From positions 1 to 32,106 of the forward strand of contig NZ_CBQR020000147.1 of assembly GCF_000455485.1 (NCBI RefSeq): a stretch of DNA of 32,106 nucleotides. The letters run 5' to 3'. Position 1 is the first letter of the stretch; each line of letters begins with the position of its first letter. Shown one piece after another: positions 23,446 to 32,106 of this stretch. Source of the DNA: Gorillibacterium massiliense. GTDB taxonomy: Bacteria > Bacillota > Bacilli > Paenibacillales > NBRC-103111. A program made the position numbers and the translations under genes. The notes beneath the pieces are model-generated. The model made no database searches. It saw only the letters and a program-made list of their open reading frames with translations, and was not told the DNA's origin.

Positions 23446-23626
23446 GTGTATAAATCCAAAAAACAAGATGAAACGGGCATCGGCGTTGTTGATGGTTTTG
23501 CGGATAACTTATCGACAGGTTTTGTGGATAATGGGGATAGATTTGACGATTTGTGACGAAAACCTTGCGACAACGGGCTTTACATGACGTTAATAATGTG
23601 GATAAGCATGTGGATAAGGTGGATAA
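23411..23626. promoter_or_regulatory. DnaA-box cluster in convergent intergenic region
   Basis: The consensus TTATCCACA (or TGTGGATAA) occurs perfectly at 23423-23431, 23523-23531, 23597-23605 and 23609-23617. It occurs with one mismatch at 23411-23419, 23445-23453, 23499-23507, 23509-23517 and 23618-23626, and a 7/9 match lies at 23532-23540. Nine sites in about 216 bases is far above chance. The region lies between two genes that converge, codes for nothing, and is next to ydiF. From memory, Bacillus subtilis has a strong DnaA-binding cluster near gcp (tsaD)/ydiF that restrains replication initiation. There is no dnaA, dnaN or unwinding region here, so it is not oriC. Confidence 0.85.
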
Positions 23627-23673
23627 CCATATCTATCCAATCCTGAAATTCCTTTGAGTGGAAAATCAAGAAG

Positions 23674-25647
23674 TCAACCTTCCATCAGTGTCTCCCATTC
23701 CTCATAGCAGCGGGCGAGCCCCTCTTTGCGGGCAACGATCGCTTCGTTCTTTTCCTGGACAAGCACGTAATCGTTATACACATCGGGAGAAGCGAGTTCT
23801 TCTTCAAGAGCGGTGATTTCCTCTTCCAGCCGGGCGATGTCTTTTTCGGTCTGTTCGATTTTTCGCTGGCGGCTTCTTTCTTCCCGCTTGGCCAGCTTAT
23901 CCGCTTCGTAATCCGACGTTTTGGGTGACGATTCACTGACGGAGGGTTGAACGGTTGTTTTTCGATCAACGGAGGAAGTGGATGAACCGCTGACGGCAGC
24001 CGGAATCTCTCCATTATCGCGCATTTCCGCCAGCTCGCGCTTTTTCTCTGTGTAATCATCGTAATTACCGAGATAAGGTTCGATTCCTGAAGACGACATC
24101 TCTAAAATACGTTCCGCCATTTTATTCAGAAAGTAGCGGTCATGGGAGATGAATAACAGCGTCCCCTCGTAATCCATGAGGGAGGCTTCCAGCACTTCCT
24201 TGCTATACAGGTCCAGGTGGTTGGTCGGTTCGTCCAGAATCAGCACATTGGCATTCAGCAGCATCAGCTTGGCCAGTGAGACCCGGGCTTTTTCACCGCC
24301 ACTAAGAGATGAGATCTTCTTGAAAACATCTTCTCCGCTGAACAGATAATTGCCCAGCACGGTCCGGATACGCGCTTCCTCCAGATGGGGGTAGGCGCTC
24401 CACAGCTCCTCTAGCACGGTGTTTTGCGGGTTCAATTCCTTTTGTTCCTGATCGTAATAGCCCAGCTTTACGTTTGCCCCCCAGCGGAACAGGCCGGTGT
24501 CCGGCTGCAGATCTCCTGTGAGGATTTTGAGGAGCGTCGATTTGCCGATGCCGTTCGGCCCGATGAGAGCCGCTGTATCCCCGCGGTTCAACTGGAAGTC
24601 GACGTTTTGAAACAGCTTGGTTGCGCCGTCAAACGAAAAGCTCAGCCCGTTTACCTCCAAAACATCCTTGCCGGTAGTCTGGTCGATCTGAAAGGAAAAA
24701 GAGGCGCGCTTCAAATCCCCCATCGGTTTGTCCAAGCGGTCCATTTTCTCCAGCGCCTTGCGCCGGCTTTGGGCGCGTTTCGTCGTGGACGCCCGGACGA
24801 TGTTTTTTTGGATGAAATCTTCCATGCGGGCGATCTCATCCTGCTGTTTCTCGTACAGCTTCATTTGGGATTCGTATTCCGCCGCTTTTATCTCAATGAA
24901 ACGGGAGTAGTTGCCGGTATAGCGCTTCGACGTTTTCCGCTCGATTTCATAGATAGTGCCCACCAAAGCATCGAGAAAATAACGGTCGTGAGAGACGACG
25001 ACGATGGCGCCAGGATATCCCCGCAAATAATCTTCTAGCCAAGTGAGAGTGGCGATATCAAGATGGTTGGTCGGCTCGTCCAAGAGCAGCAAGTCCGGCT
25101 CCTGCAGCAGCATTTTCGCCAAAGCCAATCTTGTTTTTTGGCCTCCGCTCAAGGTGTTGATGATCGTGTCGGGCGGAAAATCGCCGAATCCCATGCCGCC
25201 TAAGATGCCGCGGATTTTCGCCTCCATGGCGTAGCCGCCTTTTTCCCGGAACCATTCGGAGCGTGCAGCATAGCGGTTCAGGGTGTCTTCATAGCGCTTG
25301 GCGTCCTGGTGCAGCTCGGGGCTGGCCATGGCAATTTCCAGATCCCGTAGTTCCTTCTCCACGGCAATGAGAGATGCGAAGACCTCCCGCATTTCCTCAT
25401 AGATGGTTTTGTTCGAAGAGAGGCCGCTGTTTTGGGCCAGATAGCCGATGCGAGCTTCCTTCGCTTTATAGATATCGCCGCTGTCATAGGACATTTCCCC
25501 GGCAATAATTTGCAAAAAGGTCGATTTTCCGGCACCGTTCACGCCGACCAGGCCGATTTTTTCCCTTTCGTTCACTTGCATCGAAATTTGCGTCAAAATA
25601 CTGGTGACGCCGTAACTTTTGCTGATATTGACAGCCTGCAGAAGCAT
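23674..25647 (-). CDS. ABC-F family ATPase (YdiF-like)
   Basis: Cytosolic twin-ATPase without membrane segments; ABC-F proteins bind the ribosomal E site and help translation, and some give antibiotic resistance. The 657 residues show Walker A GVNGAGKST (35-43), signature LSGGQ (166-170) and Walker B LLLLDEPTNHLD (186-197). The charged interdomain linker (about 240-310) is followed by second Walker A GPNGIGKST (363-371), LSGGE (448-452) and LDEPTNHLD (471-479). A Lys/Glu-rich coiled coil ends the protein (about 580-650). GGAGGA precedes ATG 25647 by nine bases. The position between tsaD and moaC, in opposite orientation, matches Bacillus subtilis ydiF, so a housekeeping role is more likely than resistance. 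The leader contains overlapping inverted repeats. Confidence 0.94.
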   Translation of the reverse strand: MLLQAVNISKSYGVTSILTQISMQVNEREKIGLVGVNGAGKSTFLQIIAGEMSYDSGDIYKAKEARIGYLAQNSGLSSNKTIYEEMREVFASLIAVEKELRDLEIAMASPELHQDAKRYEDTLNRYAARSEWFREKGGYAMEAKIRGILGGMGFGDFPPDTIINTLSGGQKTRLALAKMLLQEPDLLLLDEPTNHLDIATLTWLEDYLRGYPGAIVVVSHDRYFLDALVGTIYEIERKTSKRYTGNYSRFIEIKAAEYESQMKLYEKQQDEIARMEDFIQKNIVRASTTKRAQSRRKALEKMDRLDKPMGDLKRASFSFQIDQTTGKDVLEVNGLSFSFDGATKLFQNVDFQLNRGDTAALIGPNGIGKSTLLKILTGDLQPDTGLFRWGANVKLGYYDQEQKELNPQNTVLEELWSAYPHLEEARIRTVLGNYLFSGEDVFKKISSLSGGEKARVSLAKLMLLNANVLILDEPTNHLDLYSKEVLEASLMDYEGTLLFISHDRYFLNKMAERILEMSSSGIEPYLGNYDDYTEKKRELAEMRDNGEIPAAVSGSSTSSVDRKTTVQPSVSESSPKTSDYEADKLAKREERSRQRKIEQTEKDIARLEEEITALEEELASPDVYNDYVLVQEKNEAIVARKEGLARCYEEWETLMEG

Positions 25648-25741
25648 GGCGGTACATCCTCCAACTCTAAATTCTGGTTTGCATCGAGTGATTAAATACT
25701 CACTCCATTATCAGTTTACCTGAAACGCCGGGAAAGCAGAA

Positions 25742-25791
25742 GCGGAAACGGCTTTCTATACCTAAACTTTCCGCAAAAAAAGCATAGAAAG
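25742..25791 (-). promoter_or_regulatory. Overlapping alternative inverted repeats in the ABC-F leader
   Basis: GCGGAAA (25742-25748) can pair with TTTCCGC (25768-25774). CTTTCTAT (25752-25759) can pair with ATAGAAAG (25784-25791). The two pairings interlock, so they exclude each other or form a pseudoknot. They lie about 95-145 bases before the ABC-F start on the minus strand, with a run of seven T between arms. The rest of 25648-25881 holds AT-rich promoter-like DNA, including TAAAAT at 25845-25850 facing the next gene. Confidence 0.4.
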
Positions 25792-25881
25792 GTCGGGTAG
25801 GGGCGGCAACGTCCGATTTGCTTTTTCTTCAAAGGGCGCTGTGATAAAATAAAAGTACTTTCAATTCGACTATCATTATTA

Positions 25882-26544
25882 ATGAAGAGTGATGCTTTCG
25901 TGCTTGCGTCAAACGTGATTCGCATCCAAAAAGAAGATATGCGCCGAAGGATCATCGCCCTTCGTTCTTCGCTTCAGCCGGACCTGCACAGCCGGTATTC
26001 CCAGGCTATTTGCGACCGAGCTGAGCAATTGCTGGCGACATTTCCTTTTTCACCGGACTCGCTGGTGCTGGTTTATATGCCCTTTGGCCGGGAGATCGAT
26101 ATCTTGCCGCTGATTGAGCGCTTTTGGCAGAGGGGGATTTCGGTAGCCGCCCCGGTTTCGCGATCCGCCCCAAAAAGGCTGGAGTGGCGGCGGACATCCG
26201 GCCTTTCCGATCTGGAGCCGGGCGTCTGGGGAATACGCGAGCCATCGCAGCTTTGCCCGCTGGTGGAGGATTTCTCGAAAGCCGAGCTTTTGCTTCTTCC
26301 CGGCGTCGCTTTTGATTCCGGTTGCGGCAGACTCGGATATGGCGGCGGTTATTATGACCGTTTTCTAGGCGATCTTCCGGCCTCGTCAGCACCATTTAAG
26401 CTCGCTCTTGCCTTTGATCTTCAGATTGTTGAGCGGGTTCCTTTCGGAAAGTATGATCAATATGCCGACGCCGTACTGACGGAAAGCTGTTTTTTTAGCG
26501 AAAAAGATCTGCAGGCACCATGGATTGACCAAGCGGGGTTATAA
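25882..26544 (+). CDS. 5-formyltetrahydrofolate cyclo-ligase
   Basis: Converts 5-formyl-THF to 5,10-methenyl-THF with ATP, recycling folate. The 220-residue product has the early basic helix [11 protein letters not shown], a middle [14 protein letters not shown] segment and the diagnostic [20 protein letters not shown] followed by YYDRFL. ATG 25882 is the earliest start but has no clear ribosome site. GTG at 25900 is also possible and would drop six residues. A gap of 46 bases separates it from moaC. This gene is often found in this neighbourhood in Paenibacillus relatives. Confidence 0.92.
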   Translation: MKSDAFVLASNVIRIQKEDMRRRIIALRSSLQPDLHSRYSQAICDRAEQLLATFPFSPDSLVLVYMPFGREIDILPLIERFWQRGISVAAPVSRSAPKRLEWRRTSGLSDLEPGVWGIREPSQLCPLVEDFSKAELLLLPGVAFDSGCGRLGYGGGYYDRFLGDLPASSAPFKLALAFDLQIVERVPFGKYDQYADAVLTESCFFSEKDLQAPWIDQAGL

Positions 26545-26590
26545 CGAGAACGGCGGATATGCCGCGATAGAGAGAAAAAGGAGGTGCTGC

Positions 26591-27085
26591 GTGGCTCACA
26601 ATGAAGGTTTGACCCATTTTAACGAACAAGGCCGCGCCCGTATGGTGGATGTGGCGGGAAAACCGGACACGCTGCGAACGGCTGTGGCCGAGACTTTTGT
26701 ACGCATGAAGCCGGAGACGCTGGAGGCGATCAAAGGAGGGACGGTGAAAAAGGGCGACGTTTTGGCGGTAGCCCAGGTAGCCGGGATCATGGCGGCGAAA
26801 AAAACCTCCGATTGGATTCCTATGTGTCATCCGCTGCCGCTGTCCGGGGCGGATATCCGTTTTTCCGACAACGGAACCGATGAGCTTCGCATCGTCTGCA
26901 CCGTACGGACGACAGGGCCTACGGGCGTCGAGATGGAAGCGCTGACGGCGGCAAGCGCCGCGGCGTTGACGGTATATGATATGTGTAAGGCGCTGGATAA
27001 AGGGATGGAGCTGGGGATGACGCGGCTGCTCGAGAAAACGGGGGGCAAAAGCGGGGATTATAAACGGGAAACCGCCGCACCTTGA
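26591..27085 (+). CDS. moaC: Cyclic pyranopterin monophosphate synthase MoaC
   Basis: Second enzyme of molybdenum-cofactor synthesis; turns the MoaA product (3',8-cyclo-GTP) into cPMP. The 164 residues contain the family landmarks [37 protein letters not shown] and [11 protein letters not shown] at the end. The start is GTG 26591, chosen because AAAAAGGAGG lies six bases upstream; an extension to 26525 would overlap the previous gene without a site. moaA is not in the window. Confidence 0.96.
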   Translation: MAHNEGLTHFNEQGRARMVDVAGKPDTLRTAVAETFVRMKPETLEAIKGGTVKKGDVLAVAQVAGIMAAKKTSDWIPMCHPLPLSGADIRFSDNGTDELRIVCTVRTTGPTGVEMEALTAASAAALTVYDMCKALDKGMELGMTRLLEKTGGKSGDYKRETAAP

Positions 27086-27168
27086 AGCCTCGCGAATGTT
27101 TATACTTCCTTAGGCGAAGCCGCAATCCATTATGAAAGAAGCTCCGACAAGAAAGCGAGGCGAATCCC

Positions 27169-27666
27169 ATGCGCTGGAAAGTTTCGATTTTAACGGCCAG
27201 CGATAAAGGCTCCCGGGGCGAACGGGAGGATACCAGCGCTCAGGTCATCCGCGAGATGGTGGAGGAAGAGCTGCAGGGCGAGATCGTTGAGTACCGTATT
27301 GTACCGGATGAAGTAAAGGAAATTATGGCTTCTCTTATTGAGATGGCGGATTACTATCAATCGGATTTGATTTTGACCACAGGCGGAACGGGCTTTTCGC
27401 CTCGGGACGTGACACCGGAGGCGACGATGGCGGTGGTGGATCGGCTGGCTCCGGGCATCCCCGAAGCGATGCGTGCTGCCGGCATGCAGCGGACGCCCCG
27501 GGCGATGCTCTCCCGGGCTGTAGCCGGCATCCGCAACCGGACGTTGATCATCAACCTGCCCGGCAGCCCTAAAGGGGTGCACGAATCCCTCGCGGCTGTG
27601 ATCGATCAATTGCCCCATGCTCTCGGAATCCTGTCGCAGCGGACAGATTCGGAAGATCATTCATGA
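27169..27666 (+). CDS. Molybdopterin adenylyltransferase (MogA/MoaB family)
   Basis: Activates molybdopterin by adenylation before metal insertion. The 165-residue protein begins WKVSILTASDKGSRGERED and carries the MoCF-domain motifs LILTTGGTGFSPRDVTPEAT and INLPGSPKGVHESL. A GCGAGGCG ribosome site precedes ATG 27169. Its last bases overlap the next gene's start (ATGA), so the two are coupled. Confidence 0.94.
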   Translation: MRWKVSILTASDKGSRGEREDTSAQVIREMVEEELQGEIVEYRIVPDEVKEIMASLIEMADYYQSDLILTTGGTGFSPRDVTPEATMAVVDRLAPGIPEAMRAAGMQRTPRAMLSRAVAGIRNRTLIINLPGSPKGVHESLAAVIDQLPHALGILSQRTDSEDHS

Positions 27667-28676
27667 CGAGGGCGGAATCCATGCTCCAAGAGGTGCGGGT
27701 CGAGGATGCGGTAGGCATGGTGCTCGCTCACGATCTGACGCAGATTCTGCCCGGAACGTTCAAGGGCAGTTTGTTTCGCAAAGGGCATGTCATCCGAGAG
27801 GAGGACATCCCGGCGCTCCTCCGCATCGGCAAGGAGCATATCTACATTTTGCGCCTGGCGGAGGGCTGGCTGCATGAAGACGACGCGGCCCGTCGCCTTG
27901 CCGCTGCCGCCGCCGGCGCAAACATCGCGCTGACCGAGCCCCATGAGGGCAAGGTCAGCTTGAATGCCGCCTTGAGCGGTTTGGTGAAGGTGGACCGGAC
28001 CTTTGTCGACGGCGCCAACGCCGTCGAGCAGGTGGTCGTGTCCACGCTGCGCACCGATACCGCCGTCAAGGCGGGGCAAACCGTTGCCGCCTGCCGCGTC
28101 ATTCCCCTCGTCACCGAGGAGGAACGGGTGGCGCGGGTGGAGGCGGCGGCGCTTGAGCGGTCCGGTGCGCAAGGCGGACCGGTTTGGGTAAAGCCCTTTA
28201 AGCCGCTCCGGGCCGGTCTCGTCACCACCGGCAGCGAGGTGTTCAAAGGGCTGATCGAAGACAAGTTCGGCCCGGTGGTGCGGGCTAAGCTGGCGGACCT
28301 CGGCTCTGAGGTCGTCGAGCAGCGTCTTGTCCCGGACGACAGTGACGGCATCGTCCAGGAAATCCACCGCTTTCGGGAGATGGGCGTCGATCTCATCCTC
28401 GTCACCGGTGGCATGTCCGTCGATCCCGACGACCGTACCCCCGGTGCGATCCGCCGCTCCGGAGCCAACATCGTCAGCTACGGGACGCCGATGCTGCCCG
28501 GCTCCATGCTGATGATGGCTTACCTGGACGGAGTGCCGGTCATGGGATTGCCGGGTTGTGTGATGCACGATCCGTACACATCCTTCGACGTTTTGCTGCC
28601 CCGGATCTGCGCCGGTGAGATCATCACCCGGCAAGAGATCGTGGCTATGGGCTACGGCGGCTTGCACGGATGCTGA
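27663..28676 (+). CDS. Molybdopterin-binding MoeA-like protein (short form)
   Basis: A 337-residue protein whose C-terminal half (about 200-310) is a MoCF-type molybdopterin-binding domain: GLVTTGSEV, LVPDDSDGI, LILVTGGMSVDPDDRTPGAI and VMGLPGC. The N-terminal half differs from MoeA. It starts with VEDAVGMVLAHDLTQILPG and FRKGHVI, followed by an Ala-rich segment. It is shorter than true MoeA (about 400 residues) and lacks the usual C-terminal domain IV. It could finish molybdenum insertion or act as a regulator or binding protein. It is coupled to the adenylyltransferase gene. G+C content is higher than in neighbours. Confidence 0.85.
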   Translation: MTRAESMLQEVRVEDAVGMVLAHDLTQILPGTFKGSLFRKGHVIREEDIPALLRIGKEHIYILRLAEGWLHEDDAARRLAAAAAGANIALTEPHEGKVSLNAALSGLVKVDRTFVDGANAVEQVVVSTLRTDTAVKAGQTVAACRVIPLVTEEERVARVEAAALERSGAQGGPVWVKPFKPLRAGLVTTGSEVFKGLIEDKFGPVVRAKLADLGSEVVEQRLVPDDSDGIVQEIHRFREMGVDLILVTGGMSVDPDDRTPGAIRRSGANIVSYGTPMLPGSMLMMAYLDGVPVMGLPGCVMHDPYTSFDVLLPRICAGEIITRQEIVAMGYGGLHGC

Positions 28677-28788
28677 AACCGTTCGTCTGGATGCGTGAAT
28701 TAATATTACTGTAACGTCCTGCAGGCTAAACGATGGATAACAAACGATAAACAGTTTTATTTTTATATGATGAAAGGGATGAACTGCC

Positions 28789-29091
28789 ATGTTTCACGGA
28801 CCCGGTGTCGTAGGGATTATTTTAATCGTCATTGTCGCTTTGCTGGTCTTTGGCCCGAATAAGCTTCCGGAGCTGGGACGTGCTTTCGGCAAAACGCTGC
28901 ACGAATTCAAAAAAGGCGCCAAAGATATAATGGACGACGTTGAAGATACCCAAACTCAGCAGCAGCCGCCCAGAGAATTGAAGCCGCCCATCCGCAAAGA
29001 GATCCGTTCCGAGGATGTGATTGTTCACCAGACGGAGCAGTCGACAGATGACCAACAAACACCGAACCGCAAGCGCAGGCTTCCGGATTAA
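28789..29091 (+). CDS. tatA: Sec-independent protein translocase TatA
   Basis: Pore-forming subunit of the twin-arginine translocase. The 100 residues show one N-terminal transmembrane helix (about 8-21), the FGPNKLPELGRA hinge, and an amphipathic helix (AFGKTLHEFKKG). A long hydrophilic Gln/Pro/Lys tail completes it. AAAGGG lies upstream of ATG 28789. It pairs with tatC, 11 bases downstream, as in the minimal TatA-TatC systems of Firmicutes. Confidence 0.95.
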   Translation: MFHGPGVVGIILIVIVALLVFGPNKLPELGRAFGKTLHEFKKGAKDIMDDVEDTQTQQQPPRELKPPIRKEIRSEDVIVHQTEQSTDDQQTPNRKRRLPD

Positions 29092-29102
29092 TGGGGTAAC
29101 CG

Positions 29103-29888
29103 ATGAATCAGGATCGTGAAAAAGAGCATGAAACGGAGAACCAAGGGATGTCGCTTACGGAGCATCTGACGGAGCTTCGCCGGCGCATCATCTGGATTGT
29201 CGCCATGCTGGTGGTCTCGATGATCGGGGGCTTTTTCCTCTCCGTTCCCGTATTGGACTTCCTTAAAGGAGTCGGTCACGCCAAAGACACGGTATGGCAC
29301 GCGCTGTCCCCGGGGGATTCGATCCGCATCTATATGCAGCTGGCGTTTTTCATCGCCGTCGGCATCACCCTGCCTTTTACCTTGTACCAGCTTTGGGCGT
29401 TTGTCCGCCCCGGTCTGCACCCGGCAGAACGCAAAGCGACCCTCAAGTACATTCCCATCTCCGTCCTGCTGTTTCTGGCGGGCGTTGCCTTTGCCTATCT
29501 GGTCGTGTTTCAAATGGCGCTGGAGTTTGCCATCCGCCTGAACCGCAGCCTGCATGTGGAGGAAATGTACGGCATTAATCAGTATTTTTCGTTCATGCTC
29601 AATATCGTCATGCCGGTGGCGCTGCTGTTTGAGCTGCCGGTGCTGATTATGTTTTTGACGAAGCTCCGGATCTTGAACCCATTGCGGCTGAAAAAAATGC
29701 GCCGGTACGCCTACTTCGTACTGGTGGTGCTGTCCACTTTGATCGCTCCTCCGGATTTAATGTCCAATTTGCTCATCGTGCTCCCCTTGATTTTGCTGTA
29801 TGAGCTTAGTGTGACGCTGTCTCGAAGAATTTACCGGAAGCAACTGGAAGCGGAAAAAAGATGGGAAGCCGAGTACGGGGCAAAATGA
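29103..29888 (+). CDS. tatC: Sec-independent protein translocase TatC
   Basis: Signal-peptide receptor of the twin-arginine translocase, a six-helix membrane protein. The 261 residues contain the conserved N-terminal MSLTEHLTELRRRIIW, the FYQLWAFVRPGL-type loop (here TLYQLWAFVRPGLHPAERK) and YFVLVVLSTLIAPPDLMS near the end. The extra 15 or so hydrophilic residues before MSLTEHL are acceptable, although the ribosome site before ATG 29103 is weak (GGGG). The following molecular-chaperone operon has its own promoter. Confidence 0.95.
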   Translation: MNQDREKEHETENQGMSLTEHLTELRRRIIWIVAMLVVSMIGGFFLSVPVLDFLKGVGHAKDTVWHALSPGDSIRIYMQLAFFIAVGITLPFTLYQLWAFVRPGLHPAERKATLKYIPISVLLFLAGVAFAYLVVFQMALEFAIRLNRSLHVEEMYGINQYFSFMLNIVMPVALLFELPVLIMFLTKLRILNPLRLKKMRRYAYFVLVVLSTLIAPPDLMSNLLIVLPLILLYELSVTLSRRIYRKQLEAEKRWEAEYGAK

Positions 29889-29911
29889 TTCGCTTTTTAC
29901 CTAGAATTCAC

Positions 29912-29940
29912 TTGCAAATTCCAGGCAAAATTATTATCAT
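29912..29940 (+). promoter_or_regulatory. Sigma-A promoter of groESL
   Basis: TTGCAA (29912-29917), a 17-base spacer and TATCAT (29935-29940) lie directly before the CIRCE operator. The spacing is ideal and both hexamers are recognisable. Confidence 0.65.
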
Positions 29941-29951
29941 AGAAATTGTTG

Positions 29952-29978
29952 TTAGCACTGATGATGGTCGAGTGCTAA
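29952..29978. promoter_or_regulatory. CIRCE operator (HrcA-binding site)
   Basis: TTAGCACTG (29952-29960), nine bases, GAGTGCTAA (29970-29978). It matches the CIRCE inverted repeat TTAGCACTC-N9-GAGTGCTAA except for the last base of the left arm. It lies 30 bases before groES, and HrcA would repress the operon until heat shock. Confidence 0.95.
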
Positions 29979-30008
29979 ATCTACATATCAAAAGGAGGCA
30001 GTTTTTCC

Positions 30009-30290
30009 ATGATCAAACCTTTGGGTGATCGCGTTGTGCTCGAAGCAATTGCGAAGGAGGAGACCACTGCAAGCGGTATCGTTCTTCCAGAAACGGCTAA
30101 GGAGAAACCGCAGGAAGGGAAAGTCGTTGCTGTAGGCGCCGGCGTCCTCAAAGACGGTGTGCGTGTACCGTTGGAAGTTAAAGAAGGCGACCGTGTCATC
30201 TTCTCCAAATATGCTGGGACTGAAGTGAAATTTGAAGGCCGTGAGCTTTTGATTATGCGCGAAAGCGACATTTTGGCCGTTCTGGCTTAA
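30009..30290 (+). CDS. groES: Co-chaperonin GroES
   Basis: Heptameric lid of the GroEL folding chamber. The 93 residues match the family throughout: [12 protein letters not shown], the mobile loop around [20 protein letters not shown], and [23 protein letters not shown] precedes ATG 30009 at normal spacing. First gene of the CIRCE-controlled operon. Confidence 0.98.
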   Translation: MIKPLGDRVVLEAIAKEETTASGIVLPETAKEKPQEGKVVAVGAGVLKDGVRVPLEVKEGDRVIFSKYAGTEVKFEGRELLIMRESDILAVLA

Positions 30291-30320
30291 GGCATCGCGA
30301 GCGAAAGCAATGACTTGTCG

Positions 30321-30339
30321 CCGGCCCCTAGGCGGCCGG
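30321..30339 (+). other. Small hairpin between groES and groEL
   Basis: CCGGCC (30321-30326) pairs with GGCCGG (30334-30339), without a following T-run. It is more likely an RNA-processing or stability element than a terminator, given the shared promoter. Confidence 0.4.
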
Positions 30340-30376
30340 TTCTATACTTATCCCACAATGACCAGGAGGTTAATAA

Positions 30377-32008
<1,632 letters not shown>

Positions 32009-32011
32009 TCT

Positions 32012-32044
32012 GATAACCTAAAGCCTAATCAGGCGTAGGTTATC
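32012..32044 (+). terminator. Hairpin after groEL
   Basis: GATAACCTA (32012-32020) pairs with TAGGTTATC (32036-32044), with an inner GCCT/AGGC pair. It lies three bases after the stop codon. There is no T-run, so it may protect the transcript's 3' end instead of terminating it. Confidence 0.5.
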
Positions 32045-32077
32045 TGAGCTGCCACTATTGCAAAATTAAACGGAAGC

Positions 32078-32106
32078 CTCTCACGAGTTCAGTGAACTTG
32101 TGGGAG
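32078..32106. terminator. Second hairpin at the window edge
   Basis: A 13-pair imperfect stem (three G:T pairs in RNA) with core AGTTCA/TGAACT and a three-base loop ends exactly at the window boundary. If a T-run follows outside the window, it is the real groESL terminator. Confidence 0.4.

Noticed and set aside
23411-23626. Chromosomal origin (oriC)
   Set aside because: DnaA boxes are present, but dnaA, dnaN, rpmH and a clear AT-rich unwinding element are missing, and the neighbours are ydiF and a lipoprotein.
27657-28790. A 377-codon minus-strand frame opposite the MoeA-like gene
   Set aside because: Shadow of a GC-rich gene; composition unlike real proteins of the window.
32078-32106. 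End of an insertion sequence
   Set aside because: The inverted repeat folds as a simple hairpin after groEL; no transposase or target duplication can be seen.

Overview
The window looks like a chromosomal segment from an endospore-forming Firmicute, most likely Paenibacillaceae. The reasons are a spore-germination (GerA/GerB/GerC) operon, leucine T-box riboswitches, a CIRCE element at groESL, a TatA/TatC pair, strong AGGAGG-type ribosome sites with frequent GTG and TTG starts, and the Bacillus-type order tsaE-tsaB-rimI-tsaD ... ABC-F (ydiF) ... moaC ... tatA-tatC-groES-groEL. Genus is an inference from synteny and protein style; no rRNA is present.

Left part (1-3.5 kb): the 3' end of an oligopeptide/dipeptide ABC operon (permease, two ATPases) runs rightward. 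It meets a leftward MarR-family regulator at a shared hairpin.

3.6-11.2 kb (all minus strand): a DNA-repair and spore module. In transcription order it holds Ku, a stand-alone LigD-type ATP-dependent ligase, a terminator hairpin, then gerA-gerC-small membrane protein-gerB with overlapping or abutting genes, and finally a stand-alone LigD-type polymerase. The polymerase's ribosome site lies inside the end of gerB. A sigma-G-like promoter lies in front of ku. The two halves of a split LigD therefore flank a germinant-receptor operon.

11.3-15.3 kb (minus strand): a MarR regulator followed by a large RND (HAE1/SwrC-like) efflux pump. The pump has a one-base deletion in an A-run near its 3' end and a repetitive Gly/Ala/Asn insert.

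15.3-23.4 kb (plus strand): the t6A tRNA-modification operon tsaE-tsaB-rimI-tsaD from a good sigma-A promoter; then a consensus promoter, two complete leucine-specific T-box riboswitches in series and leuA; then an unrecognised protein with features of the AGOG-type HhH-GPD DNA glycosylases; then a large lipoprotein.

23.4-23.65 kb: a non-coding convergent intergenic region with about nine DnaA boxes, two of them forming the stem of a terminator. This resembles the chromosomal DnaA-box cluster known near gcp (tsaD)/ydiF in Bacillus subtilis.

23.67 kb to the end: an ABC-F ATPase (minus), then on the plus strand 5-formyl-THF cyclo-ligase, moaC, mog, a short MoeA-like protein, tatA, tatC, and the HrcA/CIRCE-controlled groES-groEL operon. 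Molybdenum cofactor synthesis next to Tat export fits the fact that many molybdoenzymes are Tat substrates.
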